The notes beneath the pieces are model-generated. The model had not been told where the DNA came from and made no database searches. It saw only the letters and a list, made by a program, of their open reading frames with translations. This document shows, in pieces, positions 1 through 6,961 of a DNA stretch of 24,134 nt. This DNA comes from JARDZI01 sp041639705 (lineage in GTDB: Bacteria; Bacillota; Clostridia; Clostridiales; Caloramatoraceae). The position numbers and the translations under genes were made by a program. How positions within the stretch are numbered: position 1 is the first letter of the stretch; the number at the start of each line of letters is the position of its first letter. The stretch covers positions 1-24,134 of the forward strand of contig JBEQBT010000014.1 of assembly GCA_041639705.1 (NCBI GenBank), in the 5' to 3' direction.

Positions 1-125
1 TATGCAAATACTTACCTGATGACATCAAAAAAGATGATACATGCAATAAGGGCTATATTAAGCTATTTCCTAATATTCATGGTTTAGATGGATTCTTTAT
101 TGCAAAACTCTTAAGAAAATGGTGA
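1..125 (+). CDS. rsmB: 16S rRNA (cytosine-C5) methyltransferase RsmB, C-terminal end (partial)
   Basis: Only the last 40 codons are inside the window, read in the frame beginning at base 3 and ending with TGA at 123-125. The tail contains YIKLFPNIHGLDGFFIAKL, which matches the conserved end of RsmB/Sun-family SAM-dependent methyltransferases (typically L-P-H-x-H-G-T-D-G-F-F-I-A). The family methylates C967 of 16S rRNA. The catalytic cysteines lie upstream of the window and cannot be checked. The next gene, rlmN, begins 6 bases after the stop, and the rsmB-rlmN-prpC-prkC order is the standard Firmicute arrangement, which supports the call. Confidence 0.88.
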   Translation, partial: CKYLPDDIKKDDTCNKGYIKLFPNIHGLDGFFIAKLLRKW

Positions 126-131
126 TGATAA

Positions 132-1160
132 ATGATGGATTATAGGGACCTAACCTTTGATGAACTCCAAGATTACTTAGTTAATATCGGAGAAAAAAAG
201 TTTAGAGCAAAACAAATATTTAAATGGATACACAGGGGAGTTGAAGAGTTTCATGAGATGACCGATTTATCTATTTCCCTTAGAGAAAAGTTAGAGATGA
301 ATGGATATTTGGGAAATATGGAAGTAGAGACAAAGCAAGAATCTGCAAATGATGAAACCGTTAAGTATCTAATGCACCTAAAGGATGGAAATATGATTGA
401 ATGTGTCCTTATGAGGTACTCCTATGGAAATTCAATATGTATATCAACTCAAGCTGGCTGTAGTATGGGATGCAGCTTTTGTGCATCAACAATAGGAGGA
501 AAGAATAGAGATTTAACCGGAGGAGAAATGATTGGACAAATAATGAAGGTTCAAAGGGACGCTGGAGTGGAAATATCAAATATAGTATTAATGGGATCTG
601 GTGAACCACTAGATAACTTGAAAAATGTGTTGAAGTTTTTCAAAATTGTCAACCACCCTGAAGGAATAAATATAGGAATGAGGCATATTACATTATCTAC
701 CTGTGGACTTGTTCCAGAAATAATCAATTTAGCAGATATGAATCTTCAAATAACCCTTGCAATATCCCTCCATGGGCCAAATGATGAAATTAGGAAAAGA
801 CTTATGCCTATTGCTAATAAGTATTCCTATGATGAATTATTAAATGCATGTAATTATTATATAGAAAAAACAAATAAAAGAATAACATTTGAATATGCAT
901 TAATTGATGGGATTAATGACAGGAAAGAAGATGCAAAAGAACTATCTACAAAATTAAAAGGAATGTTATGTCATGTTAACCTTATTCCTATTAATAAGGT
1001 TAAAGATAGAGGATATGAAAAATCACAAAGGGCAAGGATTGAGGAGTTTAAGCAAGTACTCCTTTTACATGGCATTGAAACAACTGTAAGACGTGAACTT
1101 GGAAGCGACATTGACGCTGCTTGTGGACAACTAAGAAGAAGCTATAGGACTGAAAGTTAA
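132..1160 (+). CDS. rlmN: Dual-specificity 23S rRNA/tRNA adenine-C2 methyltransferase RlmN (radical SAM)
   Basis: RlmN methylates C2 of A2503 in 23S rRNA and A37 in some tRNAs by a radical SAM mechanism. The 342-residue product has the family length. The [4Fe-4S] ligands are C110, C114 and C117 in the motif CSMGCSFC. C103, seven residues before the cluster, and C331 near the C-terminus (DAACGQL) match the two extra cysteines of the RlmN mechanism, in which the C-terminal one carries the methyl group. E90 fits the conserved glutamate before the cluster. The gene starts with tandem ATG codons (132, 135) just after GGTGAT at 121-126, and lies 6 bp after rsmB and 14 bp before the phosphatase gene, so it is probably co-transcribed with both. 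Confidence 0.97.
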   Translation: MMDYRDLTFDELQDYLVNIGEKKFRAKQIFKWIHRGVEEFHEMTDLSISLREKLEMNGYLGNMEVETKQESANDETVKYLMHLKDGNMIECVLMRYSYGNSICISTQAGCSMGCSFCASTIGGKNRDLTGGEMIGQIMKVQRDAGVEISNIVLMGSGEPLDNLKNVLKFFKIVNHPEGINIGMRHITLSTCGLVPEIINLADMNLQITLAISLHGPNDEIRKRLMPIANKYSYDELLNACNYYIEKTNKRITFEYALIDGINDRKEDAKELSTKLKGMLCHVNLIPINKVKDRGYEKSQRARIEEFKQVLLLHGIETTVRRELGSDIDAACGQLRRSYRTES

Positions 1161-1174
1161 AAAGGGGTGTTTTT

Positions 1175-1903
1175 GTGTATATAAAGTGTAAGACTGATAG
1201 GGGGAAAATACGAGAGGTTAATGAGGATTACGTTTTGACCTTAAAGAGTAATAAATATTGTTTGCTTATTGCTGCAGATGGAATGGGCGGTCATAAGGGA
1301 GGAGAGGTAGCAAGTAGAATAGCATCAATAACAGTTAGAAATTTTGTGTTTGAGAATTTTAATATTTATAGTGATAAAGAGGAACTGCTAAGAGATGCAA
1401 TTATATGCTCGAACCAAGAAACCTATAAAAAGTCATTAAGTGATGAAAAACTAAGAGGTATGGGAACGACCTTAACATGTTGTTTAATGCTTGAAAACTG
1501 GTATTATATAGGACATGTAGGGGATAGTAGGGCATATATAATAAATAATAATGGTATACATAAGGTAACTCAGGATCATTCATTTGTGCAGCAGCTTATA
1601 GATAATGGAAGCATTACTGAAAGTGAAGCAGAGAACCACCCTAATCGAAATGTAATTACAAGATCCATTGGAACTGAAGAATATGTGGTAATAGATACAA
1701 AGATAGGAAGCCTCAGCAATAATGACATTATTGTACTATGTACAGATGGTTTAACAGGTTATGTAAGCAGTAACGAAATATTTGATATAATATCCTTGAA
1801 ACATGAGGAGGCTACTGAGGACCTGGTTAAATTGGCAAATGAAAGGGGAGGTAGTGACAATATTTCTGTGATTATCGCCAGGAAGGAGGGGGAAAATGAA
1901 TAA
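1175..1903 (+). CDS. prpC: PP2C-family serine/threonine protein phosphatase (PrpC/Stp)
   Basis: This is a metal-dependent cytosolic phosphatase that reverses phosphorylation by the PASTA kinase encoded directly after it. The PP2C metal and catalytic motifs are all present over 242 residues: ADGMGGH with D35, GMGTTL at 96-100, GHVGDSRAY with D117, CTDGL with D191, and GGSDNIS with D228. The start is GTG at 1175, five bases after the Shine-Dalgarno sequence AGGGGTG (1163-1169). The 3' end overlaps prkC by 8 bp, so the phosphatase-kinase pair is translationally coupled, as in B. subtilis prpC-prkC. There is no signal peptide or membrane segment. Confidence 0.96.
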   Translation: MYIKCKTDRGKIREVNEDYVLTLKSNKYCLLIAADGMGGHKGGEVASRIASITVRNFVFENFNIYSDKEELLRDAIICSNQETYKKSLSDEKLRGMGTTLTCCLMLENWYYIGHVGDSRAYIINNNGIHKVTQDHSFVQQLIDNGSITESEAENHPNRNVITRSIGTEEYVVIDTKIGSLSNNDIIVLCTDGLTGYVSSNEIFDIISLKHEEATEDLVKLANERGGSDNISVIIARKEGENE

Positions 1904-3569
1904 CCTGTCAGGTAAAATATTGGGGAATAGATACGTATTGCTTGAGAAGGTGGGAGAGGGAGGAATGGCACTAGTTTATAAGGCTAGATGTCAATTACTT
2001 AATAGATATGTAGCTATAAAAATATTAAGGCCAGAATTTACCACAGATGAGGAATTTATCAAGAAATTCAAGAGAGAATCTATGGCATCTGCAAGCCTGT
2101 CTCATCCAAATATAGTTGGAATATATGATGTAGGAGAAGAGGATGGAATATACTACATAGTAATGGAATATATTCATGGTCAGACTCTTAAGGAATATAT
2201 AAAAGCAAAGGGAAAAATTAGCTCTTTTGAGGCAATTAATATAGCTAAACAGATTTCTTATGCCCTAGAGCATGCACATAAAAATGGAGTTGTACATAGG
2301 GATATTAAACCTCACAATATTATGATTACTGATGATAAAATTATTAAAGTAGCGGATTTTGGAATTGCACGTGCATCTTCAACAATGACAATGACTAATA
2401 CAGGTAAAGTTATGGGGTCTGTTCATTATTTTTCTCCAGAACAAGCAAGGGGAGGATATAGTGATCATAGAACTGATATATACTCTCTTGGAGTTGTTAT
2501 GTATGAAATGATTGTGGGTAAGCTGCCCTATGATGCAGAAAGCCCAATAACAGTTGCATTGAAACATATCCAGGAATCTGTTATTGAACCTAAAGAATTG
2601 GATTCAGATATTCCAAATGCATTAAATGATATAGTTGTTAAGGCTATGCAAAAGGATATGAGCAAAAGGTATCAAAATATCAGAGATTTAATTGGTGATC
2701 TTGAACTGGCACAAAACAGTCCAAATACTGTACTTTATAATTGGGAAATTGAGAAGGAAAAAACAAGGGTTATTTCAGTTGATGAAATAGATGATGAATT
2801 AGAGAAAAAAAAGAAATCACAAAGCAGATCAAAAGCTATTAAAATCATATTTGGCACTCTATCTGTATTAGTGCTCCTGGGAATGGGTGGAGTATTTGCT
2901 TTCAATAAGTGGATGATTGTTAAAGAAGTTAAAATACCACCGATTGTTGGTATGCAAGAGGTGGATGCCGGAAAGCTCCTTGAAAAGGCAGGATTAAAAA
3001 TGGAGAGCCAAACTGTAAGTTCTGAAAAACCTGCAGGTGAAGTGGTAGGAATATATCCAGAAGTGGGGACAATAGTAAAGGTCGATTATCCAGTTAATGT
3101 TCTTGTAAGTACAGGACCTGTACAGGTAGAAGTGCCTGATATTAAAAACATTAATGTAGTAGATGCTGAAACATTGCTAAGAAAACAAGGCTTGAAATTG
3201 GGTTCTACAGATACAAATTACAGTGATAAAGTAGAAAAGGATTTAATTATTGAACAATTACCAGCAGAAGGGAGCATGGTGGAAAAAGATAGCAAGGTAA
3301 ATATTGTGATAAGCAGTGGACCAGAGCTAATCTATACTAATGTTCCTTATTTAATAGGAAAAACAGTGGATGAAGCAACAAATGAACTTATAAGCAATAA
3401 ACTTATCCTCGGAGCTACAACCTATGGAACTGATACAAAATATGTTGATAAAGTGGTTATTGGTCAGAGTTTTCCAGTGGGTACTCAGTTAAAGGAAGGT
3501 TCCGTGGTAAATGTTACTATAAACGCGTTGGAGGTAAATCAAACTGCCCCAGAATCTGGAGGTCAATAG
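1896..3569 (+). CDS. prkC: PASTA-domain Ser/Thr protein kinase PrkC/Stk
   Basis: This is a membrane-anchored Hanks-type kinase that in Firmicutes senses muropeptides or lipid II and phosphorylates cell wall, translation and metabolic targets; in Bacillus it promotes spore germination. The cytoplasmic kinase domain spans residues 13-272: glycine loop GEGGMA (20-25), catalytic lysine K42 in VAIK, HRDIKPHN with D136, DFG at 154-156, a Thr-rich activation loop around 163-169, and SPE at 180-182. A basic linker (K304-K316) leads to one transmembrane helix at about 316-336. Three extracellular PASTA repeats follow (about 346-408, 412-475, 481-543), and the gene ends after a short tail. The product has 557 residues, and its start codon lies inside the end of the phosphatase gene. 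The repeat number is within the normal range for the family. Confidence 0.97.
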   Translation: MNNLSGKILGNRYVLLEKVGEGGMALVYKARCQLLNRYVAIKILRPEFTTDEEFIKKFKRESMASASLSHPNIVGIYDVGEEDGIYYIVMEYIHGQTLKEYIKAKGKISSFEAINIAKQISYALEHAHKNGVVHRDIKPHNIMITDDKIIKVADFGIARASSTMTMTNTGKVMGSVHYFSPEQARGGYSDHRTDIYSLGVVMYEMIVGKLPYDAESPITVALKHIQESVIEPKELDSDIPNALNDIVVKAMQKDMSKRYQNIRDLIGDLELAQNSPNTVLYNWEIEKEKTRVISVDEIDDELEKKKKSQSRSKAIKIIFGTLSVLVLLGMGGVFAFNKWMIVKEVKIPPIVGMQEVDAGKLLEKAGLKMESQTVSSEKPAGEVVGIYPEVGTIVKVDYPVNVLVSTGPVQVEVPDIKNINVVDAETLLRKQGLKLGSTDTNYSDKVEKDLIIEQLPAEGSMVEKDSKVNIVISSGPELIYTNVPYLIGKTVDEATNELISNKLILGATTYGTDTKYVDKVVIGQSFPVGTQLKEGSVVNVTINALEVNQTAPESGGQ

Positions 3570-3585
3570 GAAAAGGGAGGTATTT

Positions 3586-4467
3586 ATGGAAGAAGGGGTA
3601 ATAGTAAAGGGCATTGCAGGCTTCTATTATGTTGAAGACCATGATGGAAATATTTTCGAATGCAAGGCGAGAGGAAAGTTTAGAAATGAAAAACTCTCAC
3701 CAATTGTAGGAGACAAGGTGTTTATTGAGCCATTAGATGATAAGCATGGAGTAATTAATGAAATTCAGCCCCGTAAGAATCAACTAATAAGACCTTTGGT
3801 TGCGAATATTGACCAGGCTATTTTAGTATTTGCTATAAAGAAACCTGACTTAAACCTTATTTTACTTGATAAGCTTCTGATATTTATTGAACATCATGGA
3901 ATAGACGCATTAATTTGCATAAATAAAAGTGACTTGGCTAATGCCAATGAGATTGAGAAAATTAAGCACTGTTATGAAAGCATTGGATATGATTTGATTA
4001 AAACTAATGGTAAAACAGGAGAGGGAATAGAATTATTAAAGGAAAAAATAAAAGAGAAAATATCTGTTTTTGCTGGACCTTCAGGTGTTGGAAAATCCAC
4101 TATTTTTAATAGAATCCAAAGTAAAGTGGTTATGGAAACAGGAGATATAAGCAAAAAAATTGGGAGAGGTAAACATACTACAAGACATTCAGAACTAATT
4201 GAAATAACACAGGACACATTTATTGTTGATACCCCAGGTTTTTCCTCACTAGACCTAAGCTTCATAGGAATTGAAGAGCTTCAATATTCATTTAGAGAAT
4301 TCGCCGATTATTTAGGAGAATGTAAATATTCCACCTGTCTCCATTCAAAGGAAAGTGGTTGTAAGGTAAAGGAAATGGTTGAAAAAGGAAAGATAACAAG
4401 GGAAAGATATGGCACATATTTAGGGATTCTTAAGGAATTACAAGAGATTAGGAGGAAGTGGAAATGA
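3586..4467 (+). CDS. rsgA: Ribosome small-subunit-dependent GTPase RsgA (YloQ/CpgA)
   Basis: RsgA is a circularly permuted GTPase that checks late maturation of the 30S subunit. The order of G motifs proves the permutation: NKSD (G4, 113-116) comes before the P-loop GPSGVGKS (G1, 164-171) and DTPG (G3, 215-218). An N-terminal OB-fold covers about residues 3-65. The C-terminal zinc site is C246-x4-C251-x-H253-x5-C259. The 293-residue length is typical. ATG at 3586 follows GGGAGG at 3575-3580 and lies 16 bp after prkC. In B. subtilis the orthologue is a PrkC substrate, which fits the neighbourhood. The stop TGA overlaps the ATG of rpe. Confidence 0.97.
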   Translation: MEEGVIVKGIAGFYYVEDHDGNIFECKARGKFRNEKLSPIVGDKVFIEPLDDKHGVINEIQPRKNQLIRPLVANIDQAILVFAIKKPDLNLILLDKLLIFIEHHGIDALICINKSDLANANEIEKIKHCYESIGYDLIKTNGKTGEGIELLKEKIKEKISVFAGPSGVGKSTIFNRIQSKVVMETGDISKKIGRGKHTTRHSELIEITQDTFIVDTPGFSSLDLSFIGIEELQYSFREFADYLGECKYSTCLHSKESGCKVKEMVEKGKITRERYGTYLGILKELQEIRRKWK

Positions 4468-5117
4468 TAAAAATTGCACCATCAATTTTATCTGCAGATT
4501 TTAGTGATCTTTATAGTGATGTTTGTAGAATTGAAAGAGCAGGAGCAGATATACTTCATATAGATGTTATGGATGGACATTTTGTTCCGAATATAACAAT
4601 TGGACCAATGGTAGTTAAGGCTCTCAGACCTAATTCTAAAATGATTTTTGATGTACATTTAATGATTGAAGATCCTGATAATTATATTAATCAATTTGTA
4701 GAAGCAGGTGCTGATATTATTTCTGTTCATGCAGAAACCTGTAAACATTTAAATAGAACAATTCAGAATATTAAGTCCCATAATATTAAAGCTGCAGTGG
4801 CATTAAATCCTGCTACTCCATTAGAAGTATTAGATTATGTATTAGATGATTTAGATATGGTACTGCTTATGAGTGTAAATCCTGGTTTTGGAGGTCAAAA
4901 GTTTATTCCAAATACAATAACCAAAATTGAAAGGTTAAAAAACACTATAAATGACAGGTCAATAGATATAGAAGTTGATGGTGGAGTGAATCTTGTAAAT
5001 CTCCCACATATTGTTAAAGCAGGAGCAAAAATAATTGTTGCTGGCTCTGCTATTTTTAATAGTAAGGATATAGAAAAAACTATAAATGAATTTAAAAAAA
5101 TAGGTGAAGAACTTTGA
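4464..5117 (+). CDS. rpe: Ribulose-phosphate 3-epimerase
   Basis: Rpe interconverts ribulose 5-phosphate and xylulose 5-phosphate in the pentose phosphate pathway. It is a TIM barrel with metal and catalytic residues H32, D34 (LHIDVMDGHFVPN), H65 (DVHLMIE) and D172 (EVDGGVN). SVNPGFGGQ at 137-145 is the phosphate-loop signature. A GTG at 4458 would add two residues, but it is only two bases after the Shine-Dalgarno AGGAGG (4450-4455). The ATG at 4464 is 8 bases away, overlaps the rsgA stop as ATGA, and gives the typical N-terminus MIKIAPSILSADF, so 4464 is preferred. The product is 217 residues. Confidence 0.96.
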   Translation: MIKIAPSILSADFSDLYSDVCRIERAGADILHIDVMDGHFVPNITIGPMVVKALRPNSKMIFDVHLMIEDPDNYINQFVEAGADIISVHAETCKHLNRTIQNIKSHNIKAAVALNPATPLEVLDYVLDDLDMVLLMSVNPGFGGQKFIPNTITKIERLKNTINDRSIDIEVDGGVNLVNLPHIVKAGAKIIVAGSAIFNSKDIEKTINEFKKIGEEL

Positions 5118-5752
5118 AAGCTGCTATAATTGCATATGGAGAAGCTGGAGAAGTGGAAGAGCTGTTGGGAGAGATAGAATCCTCTGACTACATTATTTGT
5201 GCAGATGGAGGAGGAGAATTTGCTTACGAGCAGGGTATTATTCCCGATTATCTAATTGGAGATTTTGATTCTATAAGCAAGGAAATATTATTTTTCTTCA
5301 CGGAAAAAGGTGTTGATATTATTAGGTATCCTAAGGACAAGGATTATACTGATACAGAAATATGTGTTAATAAAGCACTAGAACTTGGATGCATAGAGAT
5401 TTGCATAATAGCTGGAATTGGTTCAAGAATAGATCACAGTCTTGGAAATATTGGACTGCTGCATCTTGCCGGGGAAAAAGGAGTAAATGCTTATATTGTT
5501 TCTAAAAATAGTACTATTTATTTGTGCAAGGATTATATTCAATTAAATGGAAGGATTGGAGATACAGTTTCTATAATTCCTTTATTAGGGAATGCAAATG
5601 GGTTAAAATCTAGTGGATTAAAATTTGAACTAAATAACTTAAGCATAGAGTTTGGTAAGCCAATTGGAATTTCTAATGAAATGACCGATACCAAATGTTG
5701 TATTGAAATAGCAAATGGTGAAATTCTTGTTATCAAACAGAATGATATATAA
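5114..5752 (+). CDS. thiN: Thiamine pyrophosphokinase
   Basis: ThiN transfers pyrophosphate from ATP to thiamine, giving thiamine diphosphate, the cofactor of transketolase and pyruvate-converting enzymes. The 212-residue protein shows the family motifs CADGGGEFA (29-37), PDYLIGDFDSI (44-54) and RYPKDKDYTDTE (71-82), followed by the C-terminal thiamine-binding beta domain. It starts with TTG at 5114, overlapping the rpe stop as TTGA, with AGGTGAAG at 5102-5109 as ribosome binding site. This 4-bp overlap implies translational coupling. It is the last gene of the rsmB-to-thiN block; thiN is also the gene before the spoVM-rpmB slot in Bacillus. Confidence 0.94.
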   Translation: MKAAIIAYGEAGEVEELLGEIESSDYIICADGGGEFAYEQGIIPDYLIGDFDSISKEILFFFTEKGVDIIRYPKDKDYTDTEICVNKALELGCIEICIIAGIGSRIDHSLGNIGLLHLAGEKGVNAYIVSKNSTIYLCKDYIQLNGRIGDTVSIIPLLGNANGLKSSGLKFELNNLSIEFGKPIGISNEMTDTKCCIEIANGEILVIKQNDI

Positions 5753-5767
5753 AATCTCTCTAATAGT

Positions 5768-5795
5768 AACACTTTAATTATATCTGCATAGTATA
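5768..5795 (+). promoter_or_regulatory. Candidate sporulation-type (sigma-K/E-like) promoter
   Basis: CATAGTATA at 5787-5795 fits the mother-cell sigma -10 pattern CATAnnnTA. AACA at 5768-5771 lies 15 bases upstream and fits the weak AC-type -35 of sigma-K. The same stretch also contains TATAAT (5792-5797), so a vegetative promoter with a poor -35 is an alternative. It sits 68 bp before the small membrane protein gene and after thiN. Confidence 0.3.
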
Positions 5796-5862
5796 ATATG
5801 GAATTATTCTAATACTATTTGGAATAGATATATACAAAAAGTAATATATGTGGGGGATTAGA

Positions 5863-6036
5863 TTGAGTAGATTCAAATGGCCTTTTAGAATTGCTTTTAA
5901 ATTTAGAACCCTTGGAATGATTGTGGGATCCATTGGATGTGGTATGCTAATGGTTCTAATTTTTCCAGTGTGGATATGGATACTTATTGTATCAATTTCA
6001 TTAATAGTTTGGGCATGCAAAAATTTTTTCATATAA
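5863..6036 (+). CDS. Small hypothetical membrane protein (57 aa)
   Basis: I do not recognise the family. The protein begins with a basic amphipathic stretch (MSRFKWPFRIAFKFRT), followed by two closely spaced hydrophobic segments (about 17-32 and 34-56) and almost no acidic residues. This suggests a small inner-membrane or peripheral membrane protein. The start is taken as TTG at 5863, five bases after GGGGGA (5852-5857); an in-frame ATG at 5848 would place that Shine-Dalgarno inside the gene. The gene occupies the slot between thiN and the oppositely oriented rpmB that holds spoVM in B. subtilis, but the sequence does not resemble the 26-residue SpoVM and is twice as long. A sporulation role is only inferred from position and a CATAnnnTA motif upstream. 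Confidence 0.6.
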   Translation: MSRFKWPFRIAFKFRTLGMIVGSIGCGMLMVLIFPVWIWILIVSISLIVWACKNFFI

Positions 6037-6075
6037 TAAAAAAAATGTGCATTATTGCACATTTTTTTTATTATA
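6032..6075. terminator. Bidirectional terminator shared by the small membrane gene and rpmB
   Basis: A perfect 20-bp inverted repeat (6032-6051 with 6056-6075, loop TTAT) has the GC-containing core TGTGCA/TGCACA flanked by eight A on one side and eight T on the other. It therefore works as a rho-independent terminator on both strands. It overlaps the stop codons of both converging genes (TAA 6034-6036 on + and 6071-6073 on minus). Confidence 0.92.
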
Positions 6076-6262
6076 GAGCACGCTGAACCTTTCCGGAACG
6101 AAGACATCTTGTACAAACGAATATTCTTTTTGGTGAACCGTCAACAATTGCCTTAACTCTCTTTAGGTTTGGAGCCCATGTTCTGTTTGACTTACGATCT
6201 GAATGGCTTATTTGATTTCCAAAAACTACTCCTTTATTGCAGATCTCACATTTTCTAGACAT
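6071..6262 (-). CDS. rpmB: 50S ribosomal protein L28
   Basis: The 63-residue basic protein is a typical bacterial L28, a structural component of the large subunit. It begins MSRKCEICNKGVVFGNQISH and retains the zinc-binding form with C5-x2-C8 and a second pair C51-x2-C54 (FVCTRCLR). A strong ribosome binding site (TAAGGAGGTG on the minus strand, complement of 6268-6277) precedes the ATG. It is transcribed against its neighbours, as rpmB is in B. subtilis, and has its own promoter at 6321-6349. Confidence 0.97.
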   Translation of the reverse strand: MSRKCEICNKGVVFGNQISHSDRKSNRTWAPNLKRVKAIVDGSPKRIFVCTRCLRSGKVQRAL

Positions 6263-6320
6263 ATTAAAAACACCTCCTTATGTCACAATGAAGCAAAAAT
6301 ACCGCATTTAAACAAATAAT

Positions 6321-6349
6321 ATTTTATCAGAATAATTGTGAATTTGCAA
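6321..6349 (-). promoter_or_regulatory. rpmB promoter (sigma-A type)
   Basis: On the minus strand, TTGCAA (6349-6344) and TAAAAT (6326-6321) are separated by exactly 17 bp, close to TTGACA/TATAAT. Transcription would begin near 6313, about 50 bp before the rpmB start codon. This fits a ribosomal protein gene expressed in growth. Confidence 0.6.
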
Positions 6350-6448
6350 TAAAATATTATATATTAAAAACTTAGGTAATAAACAACACTTTAATTATAT
6401 ATAACTTTATTAGAATTGTAAATATAATTACTTTATGTTAATATAAAA

Positions 6449-6470
6449 ACGAATATATAACGAATATATA
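6449..6470. repeat. Tandem 11-bp direct repeat
   Basis: Two perfect adjacent copies of ACGAATATATA (6449-6459 and 6460-6470) lie in the divergent region. The period is one DNA turn, as expected for a protein-binding pair of sites, but low sequence complexity makes chance possible. Confidence 0.5.
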
Positions 6471-6509
6471 GAAAAAACCTTTGATATTTAACCATTATAA
6501 ATAAAGGTC

Positions 6510-6538
6510 TTGAAGAAATTACTGGTTTAATATAAAAT
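6510..6538 (+). promoter_or_regulatory. Candidate yloU-fakA promoter
   Basis: TTGAAG (6510-6515) and TAAAAT (6533-6538) are separated by 17 bp, about 55 bp before the yloU start. The -35 matches four of six consensus bases. A dyad (6477-6508) abuts the -35 and could be an operator. Confidence 0.4.
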
Positions 6539-6592
6539 TAATTATAATAATATAATTTCCCTGTTTAAAAATTTGTTGAGGGAGGTTTTGTA

Positions 6593-6943
6593 ATGCCTAT
6601 AAAAGTAAAGCATGATTTAGGTTATATTGAATATGCAGATGACGTTCTAGCAAGCCTAGCAGGCACCGCAACGATGGAATGCTATGGAGTAGTGGGAATG
6701 GCATCGAAGAGGACGACTGACGGTTTATGGGAGCTATTAAAACGGGAAAATTTAAGTAAGGGAATAATAATTACTGCTAATGGAGAAGAAATTGTAGTTG
6801 ATGTATTCATAATTGTTGAATATGGCACAAAAATTTCTGTGATTGCAAATAATATAATTCAAAAGGTTAAATATACCCTTGAAGGATATACGGGATTAAA
6901 AGTATCAAAGGTTACAGTTTACGTACAAGGAATTAGAGTATAA
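6593..6943 (+). CDS. Asp23/Gls24 family envelope stress response protein (YloU)
   Basis: The 116-residue protein belongs to the Asp23/Gls24 (DUF322) family: an N-terminal region resembling GYIEYADDVLASLAGTAT and a C-terminal part ending in VSKVTVYVQGIRV. Members are abundant cytosolic proteins, some membrane-associated, linked to cell envelope stress; the exact molecular function is not established. A strong Shine-Dalgarno GGGAGG (6580-6585) precedes ATG 6593. It sits 18 bp upstream of the fatty acid kinase gene, the same pairing as B. subtilis yloU-yloV, and the two are probably co-transcribed. In this lineage the pair may connect envelope state with fatty acid uptake, which is inference. 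Confidence 0.93.
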   Translation: MPIKVKHDLGYIEYADDVLASLAGTATMECYGVVGMASKRTTDGLWELLKRENLSKGIIITANGEEIVVDVFIIVEYGTKISVIANNIIQKVKYTLEGYTGLKVSKVTVYVQGIRV

Positions 6944-6961
6944 AGCAGGGAGGGACATATT

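Larger units (their letters stand above)
6263..6592. other. 330-bp divergent intergenic region between rpmB and yloU
   Basis: This is the longest gene-free stretch of the window. It is very AT-rich and holds the rpmB promoter (minus), a weaker yloU promoter (+), a tandem 11-bp repeat, and a second copy (6385-6400) of the 16-base string AACACTTTAATTATAT that also occurs at 5768-5783. A dyad ACCTTT/AAAGGT (6477-6482 and 6503-6508) lies just upstream of the yloU -35. No reading frame with a credible ribosome binding site and no structured RNA gene was seen. Confidence 0.6.

Noticed and set aside
5848..6036. SpoVM as identity of the small gene after thiN
   Set aside because: The position matches, but length and sequence do not resemble the 26-residue SpoVM peptide.
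5778..6116. 112-codon minus-strand frame opposite the small membrane gene
   Set aside because: It overlaps the rpmB end, the terminator and the + strand gene. It has no family resemblance and is explained by AT-rich sequence.
6293..6592. Small RNA or short gene in the rpmB-yloU spacer
   Set aside because: It is very AT-rich with only short frames. There is no frame with a Shine-Dalgarno and no stable GC-containing structure with a terminator.
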